The position numbers and the translations under genes were made by a program. DNA of 52,708 nt from a virus, in IMG/VR virus record IMGVR_UViG_3300012685_000003, positions 1 through 52,708 of that record; one strand, given 5' to 3'. The notes beneath the pieces were generated by a model that was given only the letters and a program-made list of their open reading frames with translations, was not told the origin of the DNA and did no database searches. Shown piece by piece: positions 21,233 to 31,624 of this stretch (position 1 is the stretch's first letter; every line of letters starts with the position of its first letter).

Positions 21233-24200
21233 TCGTATTGTAGTTATACTGATGTAATCCTAACCTCTCCAAGTAATCATCAATCCAACTCTTATGTTTA
21301 ATAGTTGGTATCCCTATCGCACGTCCCGCTACTTGTGGTATAGTATACCTGCCCCAAGGGTCCTTAGCTTCCTGAATAGCTTGCATCCAATCACCTGCTG
21401 CATAAGTGCCCGGCGCAAACATACTACGTGGATCAACAGTCATTGGGTTAAAGTCCCAATTGAACCTTTTCTCACCAAATTCAGTAGTTACCTTTAAGAA
21501 TGGTACTAACTTATATAACCTATCTTGAGCTAACTTTTGTTCTATTCCATTCCCATTTAGCGCCGTAAGCGTCGTTTGTAGTAATTGATACTGAGGAGAA
21601 CCACTCCAGAAATAAGAGTGAGCTACTGTAGACCCAAGTAAATCTAATCCTATTGACCTGCCCGCTAACCATATAGCTCCTTGTGCCATTGCAAACCTAG
21701 CCATGTAATTAACACGGTGTCTCAGAGAACCTCGTGTAACCATATTATTAACTAATTCAGTAGCGTGTAATGGCCACGTACCAAACATAGTTAAGAAACG
21801 GCCCTGTGGAGAATTCCAACCACGTGGAGCGTTAGCGCGTTGATAATCAAAAATCGTTTCTTTAGCAGCTCTTTTTGCAATCAAGCTAGCCGCTTCGCTC
21901 ATCTTGCCAGCATATACTAATTGGTCGAACTCTAATCTAAATGAAGGAGCAAAACTATCTAGTGCTAAGTTGTCATAAGCCATAATCTTAGCTTTGACAG
22001 GATCAGGACCAAATTTACCGCTTGCCAGTTTACCTAAATTGTCTAAAGCTAACTTCTCCATCCCCAGGTATACAGCACTATAAGTGTGCTCGTAAATAGT
22101 AGGTAATAGAGTAACAGCATGACCTACCTTAGCGAACGCTTCATAAGCCCTCCAAGCACTTCCACCATGTTTCACCAGTAAGCTAGTAGCTGCTTCCTCT
22201 GGCGTAACCAATGACATATAATCAAGTCCAGATAACACTCCTGTGTTCTTTAACCCCTCAATTGCGCCGGGCTTCTCCGCAAGTTTTAATCCTTCATGCA
22301 TAGCATCAAACCCAAATCTAACTCCTGCGAATAACTCAAATTGACCTAAGTGTCTTAATCCAAGATAAGGTCTGAATGCTATCAATGCAGAACTCATAAC
22401 ACCCATTATAGTATTGGTAATACTCTCAACTATAGTGGGCGATAATATATTCCTACCTAAATGTTCATTTAGTTGAGTAATACCAGCTCTAATTTGAGAG
22501 TGAGCAGGAGAAGGAAATCCTCTTATGTCAGATAGATACCTCTTAACACGCTCGGTCATACTACTAACAATCCACTTGCCAGTTTGATTCTTAGCTAGCG
22601 TTCCTAACTCTATATCATAATCTTTAAGTGCCTGAGTATAAACAGGAACGAAATCTCTAGCTTTAAACATTGTGTCAATATATCTTAAAGCGGCTGTATA
22701 TGGGTTAAGATCAATTGCGCTCATTTCCCCTGTACGTGTGAACTCGTTAATAAACGTATGCATCATTGACCCACCAAGTCCCTTTTGGAACAATATACTA
22801 GCTTCTGGACTCGGTAAATCACGTCCAATCTGTGATCTAATATGAGCCATGTATCCAGATATTTCACGATACGGAGGTAATCCCGCTATTTTGAATAGTT
22901 TATCATACATGGCTTCAAATCTTTTAGCTATTAATATCTCCTTCGGAGACATATTAGATAGCTTAGCAAATTCAGTTTGTGTTGGAGAATCCCACATTAG
23001 TGCATCAGCTAGCCGAGCTATTTCAGCAATTGGAACAACATTAATATCACGTTTAGCTAGACCAGAGAAGATGCCCGCTGCAATTACTCCATTCTGATCC
23101 ATTTTCATTGCACTTATCAATTTAGAAATTTCTAAGTTAATCTCATCTTGTGGTCGTCCCTTTAAATCATCCTTAATAGCATCAACCTTACGTGCAAACT
23201 CTGTAGCTCTAGACGTGTCTGTTCGCAAGTCAGCTAACCCTCTAGCTATATCTACAGCTTCATTCCTACCCTTGCTTAACATCTCCGCTATTTGTTCTCC
23301 TGCTGACATTGCTTCGTTATATCTAAATATATTAAGGAATTGTTCCTTCTTCAATCCCTTTAACATTTTACCAATTGGATCAAGATGCTCGTGAGCAAAC
23401 GCCGAAGTATTAGCATCAGACAAACCTTTAGCCTTTTCTACTCTACGTTGAATGCTAGCAAACTTAGTTCCATGTAAAGTATCAACACTTTCAAAGCTAG
23501 CCTCACGACCAGTAGCGTGATCTAACCAAGCTCTGCCAACGTTTATCAAGTGTCCAAAGAATCCACGATCGAAAGCTGACTTATCAGTGTGATCGAACTC
23601 AGCTTGTAATCCGTCGTTAGGTCCATAAGTAGTAGGAGGTTTAGCTCCACTCGGTGGCATTGCTGCGCCAGCTACTTGATCGGGGATGTTAGTATCCACA
23701 CTTAATTTAGGAGTTACTTGTTGCCCACTTTGATTAATAAACTCTCTAGCTGATTCAGTTGTTCTAAACCTTAGCGGTTTGGGAACAATTTCACCAGCTT
23801 TATTTAACGATATATCACCATTAGGCTCCCAACGAACTGTATAACCATTCGTAGCAGCTTCCATAGCTAATGGTAATTGATCCATTGCATATACAACTTC
23901 TAACGAGCTAACATCTTTCCCTTGCTCAACCTCCATCCTACCTTTTATTCTGTTAAAATTATCTAACTCGTCAGCGGGCATATAAACTTCACGTAACTCC
24001 TTAGCCCACCGTGATCCAATGAAATTTTTAAATCCTTCAATATCAACTCTTTGGATTCCACGTAAGTCTGCAAAGTGTGCTACTTGCAAATCAAACGATT
24101 GTAATAGCGAAAATTTCTCTGCTACATTAGCATAATTTTCGACCTGTTGCTGAACCTCTGGAGTTACTAAGTCCTCTAATTTATGTTCCTGAACATCTCT

Positions 24201-26906
24201 CATGAACTCAGCTAATATTTCTTCTTTAGTAAAATATCTCTTAGCAAGATATATGGAGTTACCTAATGGACCTCTAGTCAAGTTAGACATATCTGGAAAC
24301 TGTAAATTACCAGAAATTGAAGATTCCCAAATGTGTGGCATTGACATAATTGACTGATGAAACGCTTTGAAATCTGTATAAATATCGTTAAGAGTAGCTC
24401 GCTTCAACTCAGTCTGATAAAGCTGAAACATCTCCTTTAAGGGAGTAACTGGATACCTGTGAGATAACTCCTCAGTAATAGCTTCCTTTAATATGGCATC
24501 ATGACCGCCATAAATATCTCTGCCTTCTTTGATAGCGTTGTCAATGAATTGGACATATTTAGCTGTTTCAGGATTAACTAAATCAAGGTTATTATCTCTT
24601 GCAGCTTGCAATATTCTCTCAGCCATTGGTCTATTAAACTCAATAACTCTATCACCAAAAGCATGAGCTACTTCATGCGATAATATACTTTCATATGGAC
24701 GTGTTCCACTTGATATACTTTTAAGAGCCTCAGCAGACCTCATTATAATTTGGTTCAAATCAGGTAAATACGCTCCCAAAACTGGTAACCCACCCTTATA
24801 TGGATCACCACCTATTCCTTTATAATATTCATCAAATAAATCATTGGTACGGAAAGTTGTTACTTTGGCTGGTTGATGAACTTCACCAGCAAACTCTCTC
24901 CAGTGACTAGGAGGTTGGTCTAAATGATTCTTTAATTCACGTAAATTATTTAAAGCAAACTCAAATTGCCATCTACCAAAGTTAGAAGCAGCATCACGAG
25001 CTAATTGTTGTGCTGCATTAAATACTGGTAAGTTTTCATGGGCTTCTGCATAGTCAGTGCTTAATCCACGTAATATAGTTTCAGTTGATGCTTCTGGAGC
25101 GAAGTTAGGATTCCTACCGATGTTAGCTGGCTCATTATAAAACTTGCGGTTACTATCTATTTGATCTGTTACTTCCCTCATAAATCCATATTTATGTTCT
25201 AATGTTCTGATAGCAATTTCAACTTTATCTAGAGTTTCAGAGTAACTCCATTCAAATATTCCTTTCTTACCAAACCCTTGTGACATTCTATTAATAATAT
25301 CACCAATCTTCTCAGCAGCAAATCCATATAGCTGAGAGATTTGAGCTTTCTGAATAGCTAACATAGCTTCTTCAGGAGCACCACGTTGAGCTTCTACTAA
25401 CACATCAAACGGGTCCCTAGGTTTATGGCCCACTGTAACTTCAGTTTTAACTATACCACTACGTGTGTAGGGAGGTCTACGTAGGTCACCATTACCAACT
25501 TCTAAACTTTCTCCTGAGTTCAAATCCTTAACATTTACAAATAGGCCACCAGACTTAGGAGTAATACCTTCATAACTAACTGGCCTCCCCTTATACATAG
25601 CTTCTTGTCCAAAGAACCAACCTTCCCTTTCAAACTGTTTACGGTAATCTGGCTCAATAGCTAATGGACTATCTTTACCATACATAGCCACATCATATCC
25701 ATTGCCATCTAACCTTCTGTGCGTAATTATATTATCACTACTAATTCCACTTCTCTTTAATTGATCCATTACTAGCGGTACTCTCTGGACTCCTGGAATT
25801 ATCGTTATATCTTCTGGACGTAAATTGCGATGAACGTTAGCTAGTGTTGATACAATGGCACCACGTTCCTCGCCTATTAATCTATTCTTGATTCCAGCTA
25901 ATTCAGGATTTTCAACTCCGCTCATTCTATTAATAGAGTATTGCCAAGTATCCAACGCACTAACTTGGTTAGCAGTCTCTCTTACAGCGGAATTAATTTC
26001 AGCATTAGATTGACCAATAACATTTCTACGTAGAGTACGAGTAATGTTATTAGCAATAGCAGCTTCTGTTGGATGTAATGATTTTTCAGCGATCCCATAG
26101 TATTCAGCAATTCTAGTAGTAGCTTCTCTAGCCCCACCCCAAACCATTAGCGCCTGAAATCCAGCACTACTTATAGCCTTGCCAAACTCCTGAATTTTGG
26201 TTGACGCATTACCTGAACCAGTTAATGTGGCGGGCGCATCAAGTATTCTAGATGCTGCACCATATATCATACTACCAACAGCATAAGGTGGAATAGCTAC
26301 CATTGCTATATCAGTATTAGTTAACTCTCTACCTTGAGCACGAGCAATAACAGCTTGATGAATTAATCTAGCTAAGTTCTCTTTGGAACCATAAGTGGAT
26401 TGAGGAGTAACTCCAAAAGATACTTCGCCCTCTGGACCTTGATAGATAGGAGCTTGATTTAGCTCGTCCCAGTTGGCATAATCAGAACGTAATTTTTCGA
26501 CAGATTGTAATGGTGCTGCGTTATCAGCAAATTTACCAAAGAAAGATATAGCACCATGACCAACCTCAGCTCCTCCTCTACCAAAACTAGTAAAAACATC
26601 TCTAACACTTCTAGGAAGAACACTAAAAAGTGGATGTGCGTCAAGCATCTTTTGATCTAACCGCTCAGCCTCAGCATCTTGTGGACTAACTCCATGACGT
26701 TGAATAGCTAATATACGTTCAACATCAGCTTGACTTGCTCCCCTTGATAATAGATCCTTAACATCATTATCAGTTAAAACGGGAATATCACGCTGACCCA
26801 CCACCGAGACAGGAGAAGCAAATGGATTACCAGGTAAGTTGCTATTAAGCGGTTGTGTTCCTGGCTTTTGAGCAAATGGATTATTTGGTAAATTCGGCCC
26901 CGTCAT
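21219..26906 (-). CDS. Giant internal virion protein with HEVAH metalloprotease-like motif
   Basis: 1895 residues, the longest gene. N-terminal Pro/Asn-rich NPFA repeats (about 1-50) precede a mostly helical body. ILSHEVAHAFGDR (about 738-750) matches the HExxH zinc site, and KEAITEELSHRY about 50 residues on could supply the third ligand, as in zincins. The last 500 residues contain hydrophobic helices and NAPRGWNSPQGRFLTMFGTWPLH, similar to the membrane-directed ends of large podovirus injection proteins. It would be ejected with the DNA to cross the envelope, perhaps cutting itself, the scaffold or host proteins. It is last in the late operon. Function is inferred from size, position and motif. 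Confidence 0.8.
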   Translation of the reverse strand: MTGPNLPNNPFAQKPGTQPLNSNLPGNPFASPVSVVGQRDIPVLTDNDVKDLLSRGASQADVERILAIQRHGVSPQDAEAERLDQKMLDAHPLFSVLPRSVRDVFTSFGRGGAEVGHGAISFFGKFADNAAPLQSVEKLRSDYANWDELNQAPIYQGPEGEVSFGVTPQSTYGSKENLARLIHQAVIARAQGRELTNTDIAMVAIPPYAVGSMIYGAASRILDAPATLTGSGNASTKIQEFGKAISSAGFQALMVWGGAREATTRIAEYYGIAEKSLHPTEAAIANNITRTLRRNVIGQSNAEINSAVRETANQVSALDTWQYSINRMSGVENPELAGIKNRLIGEERGAIVSTLANVHRNLRPEDITIIPGVQRVPLVMDQLKRSGISSDNIITHRRLDGNGYDVAMYGKDSPLAIEPDYRKQFEREGWFFGQEAMYKGRPVSYEGITPKSGGLFVNVKDLNSGESLEVGNGDLRRPPYTRSGIVKTEVTVGHKPRDPFDVLVEAQRGAPEEAMLAIQKAQISQLYGFAAEKIGDIINRMSQGFGKKGIFEWSYSETLDKVEIAIRTLEHKYGFMREVTDQIDSNRKFYNEPANIGRNPNFAPEASTETILRGLSTDYAEAHENLPVFNAAQQLARDAASNFGRWQFEFALNNLRELKNHLDQPPSHWREFAGEVHQPAKVTTFRTNDLFDEYYKGIGGDPYKGGLPVLGAYLPDLNQIIMRSAEALKSISSGTRPYESILSHEVAHAFGDRVIEFNRPMAERILQAARDNNLDLVNPETAKYVQFIDNAIKEGRDIYGGHDAILKEAITEELSHRYPVTPLKEMFQLYQTELKRATLNDIYTDFKAFHQSIMSMPHIWESSISGNLQFPDMSNLTRGPLGNSIYLAKRYFTKEEILAEFMRDVQEHKLEDLVTPEVQQQVENYANVAEKFSLLQSFDLQVAHFADLRGIQRVDIEGFKNFIGSRWAKELREVYMPADELDNFNRIKGRMEVEQGKDVSSLEVVYAMDQLPLAMEAATNGYTVRWEPNGDISLNKAGEIVPKPLRFRTTESAREFINQSGQQVTPKLSVDTNIPDQVAGAAMPPSGAKPPTTYGPNDGLQAEFDHTDKSAFDRGFFGHLINVGRAWLDHATGREASFESVDTLHGTKFASIQRRVEKAKGLSDANTSAFAHEHLDPIGKMLKGLKKEQFLNIFRYNEAMSAGEQIAEMLSKGRNEAVDIARGLADLRTDTSRATEFARKVDAIKDDLKGRPQDEINLEISKLISAMKMDQNGVIAAGIFSGLAKRDINVVPIAEIARLADALMWDSPTQTEFAKLSNMSPKEILIAKRFEAMYDKLFKIAGLPPYREISGYMAHIRSQIGRDLPSPEASILFQKGLGGSMMHTFINEFTRTGEMSAIDLNPYTAALRYIDTMFKARDFVPVYTQALKDYDIELGTLAKNQTGKWIVSSMTERVKRYLSDIRGFPSPAHSQIRAGITQLNEHLGRNILSPTIVESITNTIMGVMSSALIAFRPYLGLRHLGQFELFAGVRFGFDAMHEGLKLAEKPGAIEGLKNTGVLSGLDYMSLVTPEEAATSLLVKHGGSAWRAYEAFAKVGHAVTLLPTIYEHTYSAVYLGMEKLALDNLGKLASGKFGPDPVKAKIMAYDNLALDSFAPSFRLEFDQLVYAGKMSEAASLIAKRAAKETIFDYQRANAPRGWNSPQGRFLTMFGTWPLHATELVNNMVTRGSLRHRVNYMARFAMAQGAIWLAGRSIGLDLLGSTVAHSYFWSGSPQYQLLQTTLTALNGNGIEQKLAQDRLYKLVPFLKVTTEFGEKRFNWDFNPMTVDPRSMFAPGTYAAGDWMQAIQEAKDPWGRYTIPQVAGRAIGIPTIKHKSWIDDYLERLGLHQYNYNTTIQQ

Positions 26907-28327
26907 GGTAAGTTAAACCTAGCTTTAACACGGTTAGTAATAACACTGTCAGGAACACTAGCTGGACTCATTAACCTGAGCTGATTCCACAAACCAGTAG
27001 CAGTTGTAGTATCAGTGTTAATTTTACTTGTATCTGGTGCAGTATGTGTAACTGTTGCAGGTGGCTTAGGTGTTGGAGCAGCAGCACCAGGTCTAGCGGG
27101 TTGATTAACTTGTATGTTACTTCCACTAAACGTCTTATCAGCTTGTTGCATAGCTTGTTGCAATTGTTCTGGAGGAACTTCAACTTGTTTGTGATAACGT
27201 AATCTAAATCTTAATTTAGTCTTTGTATCAGAGCCATCTGCTGATTGCCCCCAAAAGGCTTCAATCGGTACGCCCTCTCTAGTGAGTTCAATATTAAGAC
27301 CAGCAAGATCACTAGGACGACGACTCTCATCATCAGGCATGATATGCTTACCAGCATTACCATTGATTGCATCTAATAGCTTATCACGTTGGACAATGCT
27401 CTGTGTATAGAAAGCACGTTCAGCATTAGCTCCATTGCTCTCTCTATAATTTTGCATTCTTAATAAAGTTGCATCATCTGAGTTCTTTGGTCCAGTTGAT
27501 CTAATCTCCTGTATCTTCTGTTGAGCTTTAGGATCATACAACAAATATCTCCATAACTCTGGTGATCCCATACCACCACTCTTATTAACCCAATAGTTAG
27601 ATTCATGTTCAGCGATTGCATCTAACTGATCTTGATGACGCAATCTCATAAACATGAGTCTATCATCAATCGTCATCCTAAAGTGTTCGTCTCTCAGCAA
27701 ATCATACTGTTCTGCTGCTGCTCTTTGATAGTAATTAGTAGGATGCCCCGCTGCTGCATTCTCTGCATCCTTTTGTTGTAGATCATCTAAATAACCTTGT
27801 GCCGCAGGAGCTAAAGTTGCTTTCAATCTATCAGCAGCTTCACTTCCTGCACTTAACCCACTAATAGCTCTCTGTGCACCAGCTCTTGCTAATGAAGTTG
27901 GAACAGTACCTGGAGGTTGACCAGCCATCTCTGGAACTAATGGTGCAGTTTCTAACTGAACAGCAGCAGTAGTTGGTGATTCTCCAAGTAAGAATCCTCG
28001 TCCTGCTGATACATTTTGTTCTGGAGTTAACCCACGAGAAGCTCTAATCGCTAATCTAGTTCTAATGGCCTCAGGAGATGGATCATTAACAAGTATGCTA
28101 TCTAACAAATCTCTAGGAATATATTTAGTAATCTCTGGAGGTAACCCACCATTTATATGTGCATAATCGGTTAAATGCTGAGCTAAGTCAGGATTAGTGG
28201 TAACAGCTTCACTAAATCTTTTCTTAAACTCTCGCTCAGGATCAGCAGCGTGTCTAATACCTTGAGCTAATGTTCCTAACGCTTGACCTAATCCAGGTCC
28301 CCAATCTGGCAACACAGTAACACCCAT
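26903..28327 (-). CDS. Internal virion protein (probable ejection protein)
   Basis: 474 residues from the ATG at 28327; the frame is open to 28387, but the upstream Met would overlap the previous gene and lacks a ribosome-binding site. Highly helical, Ala/Gln/Arg-rich, with a Pro/Thr-rich linker near 420-445. No membrane segment. It is encoded between a 170-aa Gly/Ala-rich protein and the giant protein, the usual place for podovirus ejection proteins. Its stop overlaps the next start (ATGA). Confidence 0.65.
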   Translation of the reverse strand: MGVTVLPDWGPGLGQALGTLAQGIRHAADPEREFKKRFSEAVTTNPDLAQHLTDYAHINGGLPPEITKYIPRDLLDSILVNDPSPEAIRTRLAIRASRGLTPEQNVSAGRGFLLGESPTTAAVQLETAPLVPEMAGQPPGTVPTSLARAGAQRAISGLSAGSEAADRLKATLAPAAQGYLDDLQQKDAENAAAGHPTNYYQRAAAEQYDLLRDEHFRMTIDDRLMFMRLRHQDQLDAIAEHESNYWVNKSGGMGSPELWRYLLYDPKAQQKIQEIRSTGPKNSDDATLLRMQNYRESNGANAERAFYTQSIVQRDKLLDAINGNAGKHIMPDDESRRPSDLAGLNIELTREGVPIEAFWGQSADGSDTKTKLRFRLRYHKQVEVPPEQLQQAMQQADKTFSGSNIQVNQPARPGAAAPTPKPPATVTHTAPDTSKINTDTTTATGLWNQLRLMSPASVPDSVITNRVKARFNLP

Positions 28328-28334
28328 TTTTATC

Positions 28335-28847
28335 TCACTTTCCACTAAGGGCCATACCAGCCCCACTAGCAAGAGCTTCAAATCCACTTAACCAAGGATT
28401 CGTGCTAACAACTGATTCCGCTTGTGGAATACCCTTACCACTTAAGCCGGCAATTAATTGTAACAATGGCTGTAACGCGCTGAGTTGTAACCCACCAATT
28501 GCAGTAGCAGCTTCTGGTCCTTGTTTAGCTCGTAACTGAGCTTCGGCATAAGCAGCCGGAGTACCAAATGCCATACCACCACTTGCTCCAAACCTAGCTC
28601 TTAAGTCACCAATATCAGCTTCTTGCTTACTCTGGATTAATTGATTAAGTGACCCACCAACCTTACCAGCTCCACCAGCTAGTATATCGTTTAATACTCC
28701 ACTTAATCCCGCTGTCTGTCCAGTAGGATTGCCAGAACTAGCAGTTCCAAATGAGCCAGTATTTAGCGCTTTATCTAGCCAATCAGTAAAATCCTTAGCT
28801 AGTCCAGTCGCAGGACCGCCACCTACATTACTTACTGGTGGAGCCAT
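28335..28847 (-). CDS. Gly/Ala-rich virion protein (probable ejection protein)
   Basis: 170 residues, low complexity, Gly/Ala/Ser/Leu-rich with GGMAFGTPAAYAEAQLRAKQG and hydrophobic Gly-rich ends. Such proteins resemble the small internal/ejection proteins of podoviruses (P22 gp7-like in position). AGAGGAAG precedes the start. It overlaps the GNAT-like gene by 16 nt. Confidence 0.6.
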   Translation of the reverse strand: MAPPVSNVGGGPATGLAKDFTDWLDKALNTGSFGTASSGNPTGQTAGLSGVLNDILAGGAGKVGGSLNQLIQSKQEADIGDLRARFGASGGMAFGTPAAYAEAQLRAKQGPEAATAIGGLQLSALQPLLQLIAGLSGKGIPQAESVVSTNPWLSGFEALASGAGMALSGK

Positions 28848-29428
28848 TTCTCGGCTTCCTCTCTTAAGAGGCCATACATATTTACATCAAACCATTTTTG
28901 GTCGAAGCGTCTAGCGAGTCTCCTACGGCCCTCTTTAACAAATCCAATTTCCTCAGCGAATAACATTGCTGAAGGTTTAAAGAACAATGGAGCCTCAGCA
29001 CTTAGTCTGTGAAAGTTATATGTAGTCATTACATGAGCTAACATAGCTCGTATTAAATTAACTCTACCATGCTGTCTGCCATCAAAAAACACATAATGAG
29101 CCTTAGCGTCAATAGTTGGTTCAATATCTGTTAGATATAGTATTCCTACAAAATTATCTACTACCCAAAATAGCCCTCTAGACTCAATACCATTCACACC
29201 TTCTCTAAGAAATACCTGCATAAACTTATGAAAATCACCGCGAATCTCCTCATTAAATATCGTAGCAAATCTATGTGACTTACATCTTTCCCAGAACGTA
29301 CGCAAGTTACGTGGTGTTAAATACATGGGATAAACGTGTCTTATAATTTTACGTTCTGGTTCGTCACACTCAATAGATAGAATGGGAGCCTCTTGCTCAA
29401 TAGGCTTAACTTGTACCGAGACTGTCAT
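28832..29428 (-). CDS. GNAT-fold acetyltransferase-like protein
   Basis: 198 residues. The order of elements (FWVVDNFVGILYLTDIEP, AHYVFFD, RVNLIRAMLAHVMTTYNFHRLSAEAPLFFKPSAMLFAEEIGFVKEGRRR) is that of the GNAT fold: central strands, then the long helix, then the GF-x-x-E-G end. The acetyl-CoA loop Q/RxxGxG/A is degenerate (GRQHGRVN). Similar proteins lie next to tail genes in other podoviruses. It may modify a virion or host protein. It overlaps the upstream nozzle gene by ATGA. Confidence 0.7.
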   Translation of the reverse strand: MTVSVQVKPIEQEAPILSIECDEPERKIIRHVYPMYLTPRNLRTFWERCKSHRFATIFNEEIRGDFHKFMQVFLREGVNGIESRGLFWVVDNFVGILYLTDIEPTIDAKAHYVFFDGRQHGRVNLIRAMLAHVMTTYNFHRLSAEAPLFFKPSAMLFAEEIGFVKEGRRRLARRFDQKWFDVNMYGLLREEAEKWLHQ

Positions 29429-31029
29429 TCTATCTCCTTAGCTGTACCAGAAGGACTCACATGAATACTATATTCAACTAAGTCAAATAATCCACTTGTA
29501 GATGTAATTCTCCAACGTAATCTATCAGCTTTTACAACTCTAACGTGTTCGATTGACTTATTATCAGCAGCACCAAATGATCTAACCTTTGATACTTTCC
29601 AAGTGGCACCTTTATCTTTAGAATAACTAAGTGTTAACTGGCCCGCTTTACGTGATTGATACTTTATCTTGATACGTGAGAAATATACATCAATGCCAGC
29701 TTGGTGAAAATCTTTACTTTGAATATCAGTAGTGTAACTAACTCCTACATCTGTATCGGCAGATTTATCTTCTGCATAAACTTCACCGTTAGTGTATCCA
29801 TAATATCTATTGGGCTTGCTTGTGGTAGTAATACCCCAAGTATCAAATGTACCAATTGCTTGATCGAATGTACCAACTAATTCATCAAAACTTGTAAAGG
29901 AAGCAAATGGACTATCAATGTCCCCTATACATGAGAGTAGGTCTATCTCATCATAAACCCATGCTTTAGTACGAAAACTATATATCCAAACTCTGATTAT
30001 TGTTGTTCCAGCAATTGGGATACAAATAGAATATTCACGCTCAAGAGTATCATAACCACTAAATATCTTAAGTGGATCATCTACTGCTGCAATAATATCT
30101 TTAAATACTCCACTACCTATTTCATCTGGATAAGCTCCTACTTGCCACGCATATACTTGACCAGTACGAAAATCAAAAAAGGTTAATCCACCAGGAGTTC
30201 TTTGAATACTTCTAGGGCTGTCTGATCCTATTCCAACCTGAGTGTTAGAAAAATTAAATGGAGCACTACCAGATGGTTGCTTAGTTGCTACCCATAGAGA
30301 CTTCTCTCTAGCTAGGATTAAATAAGAAGGCCCGCCAAATATTCCTGTAATAAAATCAGCGTAGTCGCTTGGACTCTCTATAATAGGTGATTGTCCAGTT
30401 GTAACATCTGGTGGAGCATCATTAGGCCATTTAGTTGTATCAGCATCAGCACACCAAACAACAGTAACAGGACCATCTGGTTCTGTTCCTTCTACTCTAT
30501 ATGCTCCTACTATTCTATTAAAAAATCCAGTGATAAATTTAACTTTAGGAGAATTAGGACCAGCTTCCTTATAAGTTACAGCAGCGGTATCTAAACGCTG
30601 GATTTTATCAACACCATTAGCATAAAATAACTTGTTCTGGACGACACAAGTCGAGAAATAATCGTTATCTGTTCCTGTTAATGCACCATTAGTTCCTGCT
30701 GTAAATGCTGTCCACGTACCAGAACGTTTATGTATAGAACTCTTAGTAAATCTTAAAAATGTGATAGCTCCACTATTCTCTTTTAGAACATATATCCCTA
30801 AAACTTTATTAGAGTTGGGTTTAGTTGGAGCTTCATTTATTACACCAAAACGCCTATTTGTTTTATCTAATCTAATACGAGTGTTCAATGCATTTGTTAA
30901 TGCACCATTAGGAATATCAACACTATCTATAGATGTAATCATCCCACCATTTAGCCTAGCTTCTGCTAAGAGCTGCTCAGGAGCTGATTTATAATTAGGT
31001 GCAGCAAGAGATAATCTCTTAGTGTTCAT
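29425..31029 (-). CDS. Tail nozzle/DNA-stabilising protein (P22 gp10/T7 gp12-like)
   Basis: 534 residues, strongly beta-rich with repeated GS/GT turns and strands as in a beta-propeller (KLFYANGVDKIQRL, IVGAYRVEG, SLWVATKQPSG, GLTFFDFRTGQVYAW, EREYSICIPIAG). The N-terminus NGGMITSIDSVDIPNGALTNALN is typical of podovirus tail-tube gate proteins that describe parameters along the tail. It probably plugs the short tail below the adaptor. No catalytic motifs. Confidence 0.75.
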   Translation of the reverse strand: MNTKRLSLAAPNYKSAPEQLLAEARLNGGMITSIDSVDIPNGALTNALNTRIRLDKTNRRFGVINEAPTKPNSNKVLGIYVLKENSGAITFLRFTKSSIHKRSGTWTAFTAGTNGALTGTDNDYFSTCVVQNKLFYANGVDKIQRLDTAAVTYKEAGPNSPKVKFITGFFNRIVGAYRVEGTEPDGPVTVVWCADADTTKWPNDAPPDVTTGQSPIIESPSDYADFITGIFGGPSYLILAREKSLWVATKQPSGSAPFNFSNTQVGIGSDSPRSIQRTPGGLTFFDFRTGQVYAWQVGAYPDEIGSGVFKDIIAAVDDPLKIFSGYDTLEREYSICIPIAGTTIIRVWIYSFRTKAWVYDEIDLLSCIGDIDSPFASFTSFDELVGTFDQAIGTFDTWGITTTSKPNRYYGYTNGEVYAEDKSADTDVGVSYTTDIQSKDFHQAGIDVYFSRIKIKYQSRKAGQLTLSYSKDKGATWKVSKVRSFGAADNKSIEHVRVVKADRLRWRITSTSGLFDLVEYSIHVSPSGTAKEIE

Positions 31030-31031
31030 AA

Positions 31032-31616
31032 TTATAAAGTGTTACGGCAATCTGGTGTGTTATAAGTAACACGAACACCATGAAATGTTGCTAGACTTCT
31101 TACAAATGCTTCCAGCGCATATAACTTTGTAGCATCAATAACTTCTGTTAGTGCAACTGAGTTAAATAGTCCTGACTGACCAGTAGTTACTGTAACAGTA
31201 TCTAAAGTAGTAACTGTCAAGGTTGTGTCAAATACCTTACGCTGCAGTTTTAATGTTGACGAACCACTAGCAGCACCATTATTAATAAGATAACTAAACT
31301 GTGTAACAGTAACTCCCATCGGTAAAATTAATCCATAGTACATTGTTGTATCAGCGCCAACAGTTAAATGTAATGGTCCACTGGGAACAGGAATAAACAA
31401 ACTAGCAGGTATAATCAAAGTTTTACCTGTAACATTACCAAGAATAGCTGGTCTAGCAACAATTGGATCAGTTGGTGCGGCCGTGTCCCAACCAGTTACC
31501 AGCGTTGTCATGCGTTCTTCTGTATCTTGACGTAAATTCCTAAGCTCATCGTCAGCGGTATTAGCTGCTTGACTACCAGGTGGATTATTCTTGGTCCAAG
31601 GTCTTGTGTAAGCCAT
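31032..31616 (-). CDS. Tail-associated protein, 194 aa
   Basis: The N-terminus AYTRPWTKNNPPGSQAANTADDELRNLRQDTEERM is a common opening of phage tail spike/fibre adaptor segments; the remainder is Thr/Leu/Val-rich beta (LTVGADTTMYYGLI, TTLTVTTLDTVTVTTGQSG). It may be a small fibre or a tail needle component. GAGGA precedes its start. Confidence 0.6.
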   Translation of the reverse strand: MAYTRPWTKNNPPGSQAANTADDELRNLRQDTEERMTTLVTGWDTAAPTDPIVARPAILGNVTGKTLIIPASLFIPVPSGPLHLTVGADTTMYYGLILPMGVTVTQFSYLINNGAASGSSTLKLQRKVFDTTLTVTTLDTVTVTTGQSGLFNSVALTEVIDATKLYALEAFVRSLATFHGVRVTYNTPDCRNTL

Positions 31617-31624
31617 TTAGTCCT

